Assembly (NCBI GenBank): GCA_920105625.2
Contig: OV050030.1
Span: forward strand, 213,388,325-213,452,324
Direction: 5' to 3'
DNA: 64,000 bases
Origin: Clusia tigrina
Taxonomy: Eukaryota; Arthropoda; Insecta; Diptera; Clusiidae
The position numbers and the translations under genes were made by a program. Below are positions 61,153 to 64,000 of the stretch, piece after piece; the first letter of the stretch is position 1; each line of letters starts with the position of its first letter. Below the pieces are notes generated by a model that did no database searches, was not told where the DNA came from, and worked only from the letters and a program-made list of their open reading frames with translations.

Positions 61153-64000
61153 TACTCGAGCCTCTTATCAATTTAAGCTATCGCTCATAGCTATGCTACC
61201 CTTGAGTCCCAAATCAAACACTGATAAAACTTCAAATGGCCCTAACTTCTATACGGTGCATCCTACACCTATCAAAGTTTTCAACATTCAAATGCTTGTA
61301 ACTTCTTACTGAAGAGTCATAAAATCTTGAAATTTTGTGACAATAAAGTACTTGTGCCTCTTATCAATTTAAGTTATCGCTCATAGCTATGCCACCCTTG
61401 AGTCCCAAATCAATCACTGCTAAAACTTCAAATGGCCCTAACTTCTATACGGTGCGTCCTATACCTATCAAAGTTTCCAACAATCAAATGCTTGTAACTT
61501 TTTACTGGAGCGTCATAAAATCTTGAAATTTTGTGTCAATAAGGTACTCGAGCCTCTCATCAATTTAAGCTATCGCTCATAGCTATGCTACCCTTGAGTC
61601 CCAAATCAAACACTGATAAAAATTCAAAGGGCCCTAACTTCTATACTGTGCGTCCTATACCTATCAAAGTTTGTAACAATCAAATGCTTGTCACTTTTTA
61701 CTGGAGCGTCATAAAATCTTGAAATTTTGTGTCAATAAAGTAGTCGAGCCTCTTGTCAATTTAAGCAATCGCTCATAGCTATGCCACCCTTGAGTCCCAA
61801 ATCAACCACTGATAAAACTTCAAGTGGCCCTAACGGTGCGTCATAAACCTATCAACGTTTGCAACAATCAAGTGCTTTTAACTTTTTACTGGAGCGTTAT
61901 AAAATCTGGAAATTTTGTGAGAATAAAGTACTCGAGCCTCTTATCAATTTAAGTTATCGCTCATATATATGCTACCCTTGAGTCCCAAATCAAACACTGA
62001 TAAAACTTCAAATGGCCCTAACTTCTATACGGTGCGTCCTATACCCAACAAAGTTTGTAACAATCAAATGCTTGTAACTTTTTACTGGAGCGTCATAAAA
62101 TCTTCAAATTTTGTGACAATAAAGTACTCGAGCCTCTTGTCAATTTAAGCTATCACTTATAGCTATGTTACCATTGAGTCCCAAATCAAACACTGGTAAA
62201 ACTTCAAATGGCCCTAACTTCTATACGGTGCATCCTACACCTATCAAAGTTTTCAACATTCAAATGCTTGTAACTTTTTACTGGAGCGTCATAAAATCTT
62301 GAAATTTTGTGTCAATAAAGTACTCGAGCCTCTTGTCAATTTAAGCAATCGCACATAGCTATGCCACCCTTGAGTCCCAAATCAACCACTGCTAAAACTT
62401 CAAGTGGCCCTAACGGTGCGTCATATACCTATCAACGTTTGCAACAATCAAGTGCTTTTAACTTTTTACTGGAGCGTTATAAAATCTGGAAATTTTGTGA
62501 GAATAAAGTACTCGAGCCTCCTATCAATTTAAGTTATCGCTCTTATATATGCTACCCTTGAGTCCCAAATCAAACACTGATAAAACTTCAAATTGCCCTA
62601 ACTTCTATACGCTGCGTCCTACACCTATCAAAGTTTGCCATAATCAAATGCTTGTAACTTTTTACTGGAGCGTCATAAAACCTTGAAATTTGGTGACAAT
62701 AAAGTACTCGAAATTCTTAACAATTCATGCTATCGCCAATAGCTGTGCTACCTTTGAGTCCCAAATCAAACACTGATAACACTTCAAATGTCCCTAACTT
62801 CTATACGGTGCGTCCTATAACTATCGCAGTGTGTAACAATAAAATGCTTGCAACTTTTTACTGGAGCGTCATAAAATCTTGAAATTTTGTGTCAAGAAAG
62901 TACTCGAGCCTCTTGTCAATTTAAGCTATCGCTCACAGCTATGCTACCCTTGAGTCCCAAATCAAACACTGATAAAACTTCAAATGGCCCTAACTTCTAT
63001 ACGGTGCGTCCTATACCTATCAAAGTTTGTAACAATCAAATGCTTGTAACTTTTTACTGGAGCGTCATAAAATCTTGAAATTTTGTGTCAATAAATTACT
63101 CGAGCCTCTTGTCAATTTAATCTATCGCTCATAGCTATGCTACCCTAGAGTCCCAAATCAAACACTGATAAAACTTCAAAAGGCCCTAACTTCTATACGG
63201 TGCGTCCTATACCTATCAAAGTTTGTAACAATCAAATGCTTGTAACTTTTTACTGGAGCGTCATAAAATCTTCAAATTTTGTGACAATAAAGTACTCGAG
63301 CCTCTTGTCAATTTAAGCTATCACTCATAGCTATGCTACCCTTGAGTCCCAAATCAAACACTGATAAAACTTCAAATGGCCTTAACTTCTATACGGTGCA
63401 TCCTACACCTATCAATATTTTCAACATTCAAATGCTTGTAACTTCTTACTGAAGAGTCATAAAATCTTGAAATTTTGTGACAATAAAGTACTCGAGCCTC
63501 TTGTAAAGTTAAGCAATCGCTCATAGCTATGCCACCCTTGAGTTCCAAATCAACCACTGCTAAAACTTCAAATGGCCCTAACGGTGCGTCATATACCTAT
63601 CAAAGTTTTCAACATTGAAATGCTTGTAACTTCTTACTGAAGAGTCAAAAAATCTTGAAATTTTGTGACAATAAAGTACTTGTGCCTCTTATCAATTTAA
63701 GTTATCGCTCATATCTATGCTACCCTTGAGTCCCAAATCAAACTCTGATAAAACTTCGAATTGCCCTAACTTCTATACGGTGCGTCCTACACCTATCAAA
63801 GTTTGCAGCAATCAAATGCTTGTAACTTTTCACTGGAGCGTCATAAAATCTTGAAATTTGGTGACAATAAAGTACTCGAAATTCTTATCAATTCATGCTA
63901 TCGCTCATAGTTATGCTACCCTTGAGTCCCAAATCAAACACTGATAACACTTCAAATGTCCCTAACTTCTATACGGTGCGTCCTATACCTATCGATGTTT

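Larger units (their letters stand above)
1..64000 (+). repeat. Satellite DNA array, 196-bp monomer, about 328 tandem copies
   Basis: The motif TACTCGAGCC, or a close variant, recurs every 196 bp (mostly 195-196, with class-specific 188- and 192-bp forms) from end to end, always in the same orientation. A hand count of a consensus-like monomer gives A 62, T 62, C 44, G 28 (about 37% G+C, with a C-over-G bias on this strand). Unit lengths calculated from monomer counts and observed indels match the coordinates exactly for all the complete B-to-B units. No unique spacer, transposon or gene interrupts the array. Tandem satellites with higher-order structure are typical of eukaryotic centromeric or other constitutive heterochromatin. 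Chromosomal location and species cannot be read from the sequence. Confidence 0.99.
57271..64000 (+). repeat. Divergent right-end domain without classes A, B and L
   Basis: Order: T U N O E F G H I J/G H I J/G Q T U V W S X C-like D' P/K O E-like N O E F G' K/J Q T U V(partial). Monomers are more varied and many are near consensus. No clean 12-mer occurs. The 196-bp register and orientation continue to the window end. Confidence 0.9.

Noticed and set aside
1..64000. CRISPR array
   Set aside because: Repeats are directly adjacent with no unique spacers, the unit is far longer than CRISPR repeats, and no cas-like genes are present.
1..64000. Transposon or LTR element as the source of the repeat
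   Set aside because: I saw no terminal inverted repeats, target-site duplications, reverse transcriptase or transposase frames, or primer-binding sites. The structure is fully explained by tandem monomers.
1..64000. rDNA spacer sub-repeats, telomeric repeats or tRNA clusters
   Set aside because: No rRNA-like sequence, no TTAGGG- or TTTAGGG-type runs, and no tRNA box A/B arrangement were seen.
1..64000. CENP-B box in the monomers
   Set aside because: The core pattern TTCG-N4-A-N2-CGGG does not appear in the class consensus sequences; TACGGTGCG is not a match.
1..64000. Assembly artefact (false expansion)
   Set aside because: Units carry many private and shared-derived variants and unit lengths add up exactly from observed indels, which argues for real sequence. 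Individual junctions such as those at 22989 and 42311 still deserve read-level checks.

Overview
The whole 64 kb window is one uninterrupted array of satellite DNA. I see no gene, RNA gene, transposon or unique-sequence stretch. The basic unit is a 196-bp monomer; the consensus-like monomer is about 37% G+C by hand count. About 328 copies run head to tail in one orientation, each taken here to start at the base after the motif CAATAAAG. Arrays of this kind belong to eukaryotic heterochromatin (centromeric, pericentromeric or subtelomeric). The sequence does not let me name the organism or the satellite family.

The monomers fall into recurring classes, which I letter A to L. They are organised as a higher-order repeat (HOR). 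The canonical HOR is a 12-mer in the order B-C-D-E-F-G-H-I-J-K-L-A, 2,350 bp long, seen cleanly at 30721-33070 and nearly as cleanly at 2728-5076, 24263-26612 and 33071-35417. Other units are rearranged, with 7, 10, 11, 14, 17, 18, 20 or 30 monomers between successive B monomers. They are joined by chimeric monomers whose breakpoints keep the 196-bp register. This is the expected product of unequal crossing over and gene conversion.

Layout: (1) 1-38741, canonical 12-mer derivatives (units 1 to 14 and the start of 15), with one island of right-hand-type monomers near 10.8-11.1 kb. (2) 38742-54732, mixed units in which additional classes D', P, N, O, Q, R and S appear between canonical blocks. 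(3) 54733-64000, one last B monomer, after which A, B and L are absent; more varied monomers T, U, V, W and X appear and a local 3-mer HOR is emerging.

The most interesting structure is hidden inside the 12-mer. Its classes fall into five families that follow each other in a fixed order. The 12-mer reads as three rounds of an ancestral pentamer (15 monomers) that lost three monomers through two in-register fusions: L, with a G-like head and an I-like tail, and B, with a K-like head and a G-like tail. Most neighbour pairs elsewhere in the window, including the divergent right end, keep the same five-step order. Several segmental duplications inside the array can be dated relative to each other by shared private variants.

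Every short open frame in the window is a by-product of the repeat. 196 is not divisible by 3, so no frame survives from one monomer to the next. No protein-coding or defence system is present.
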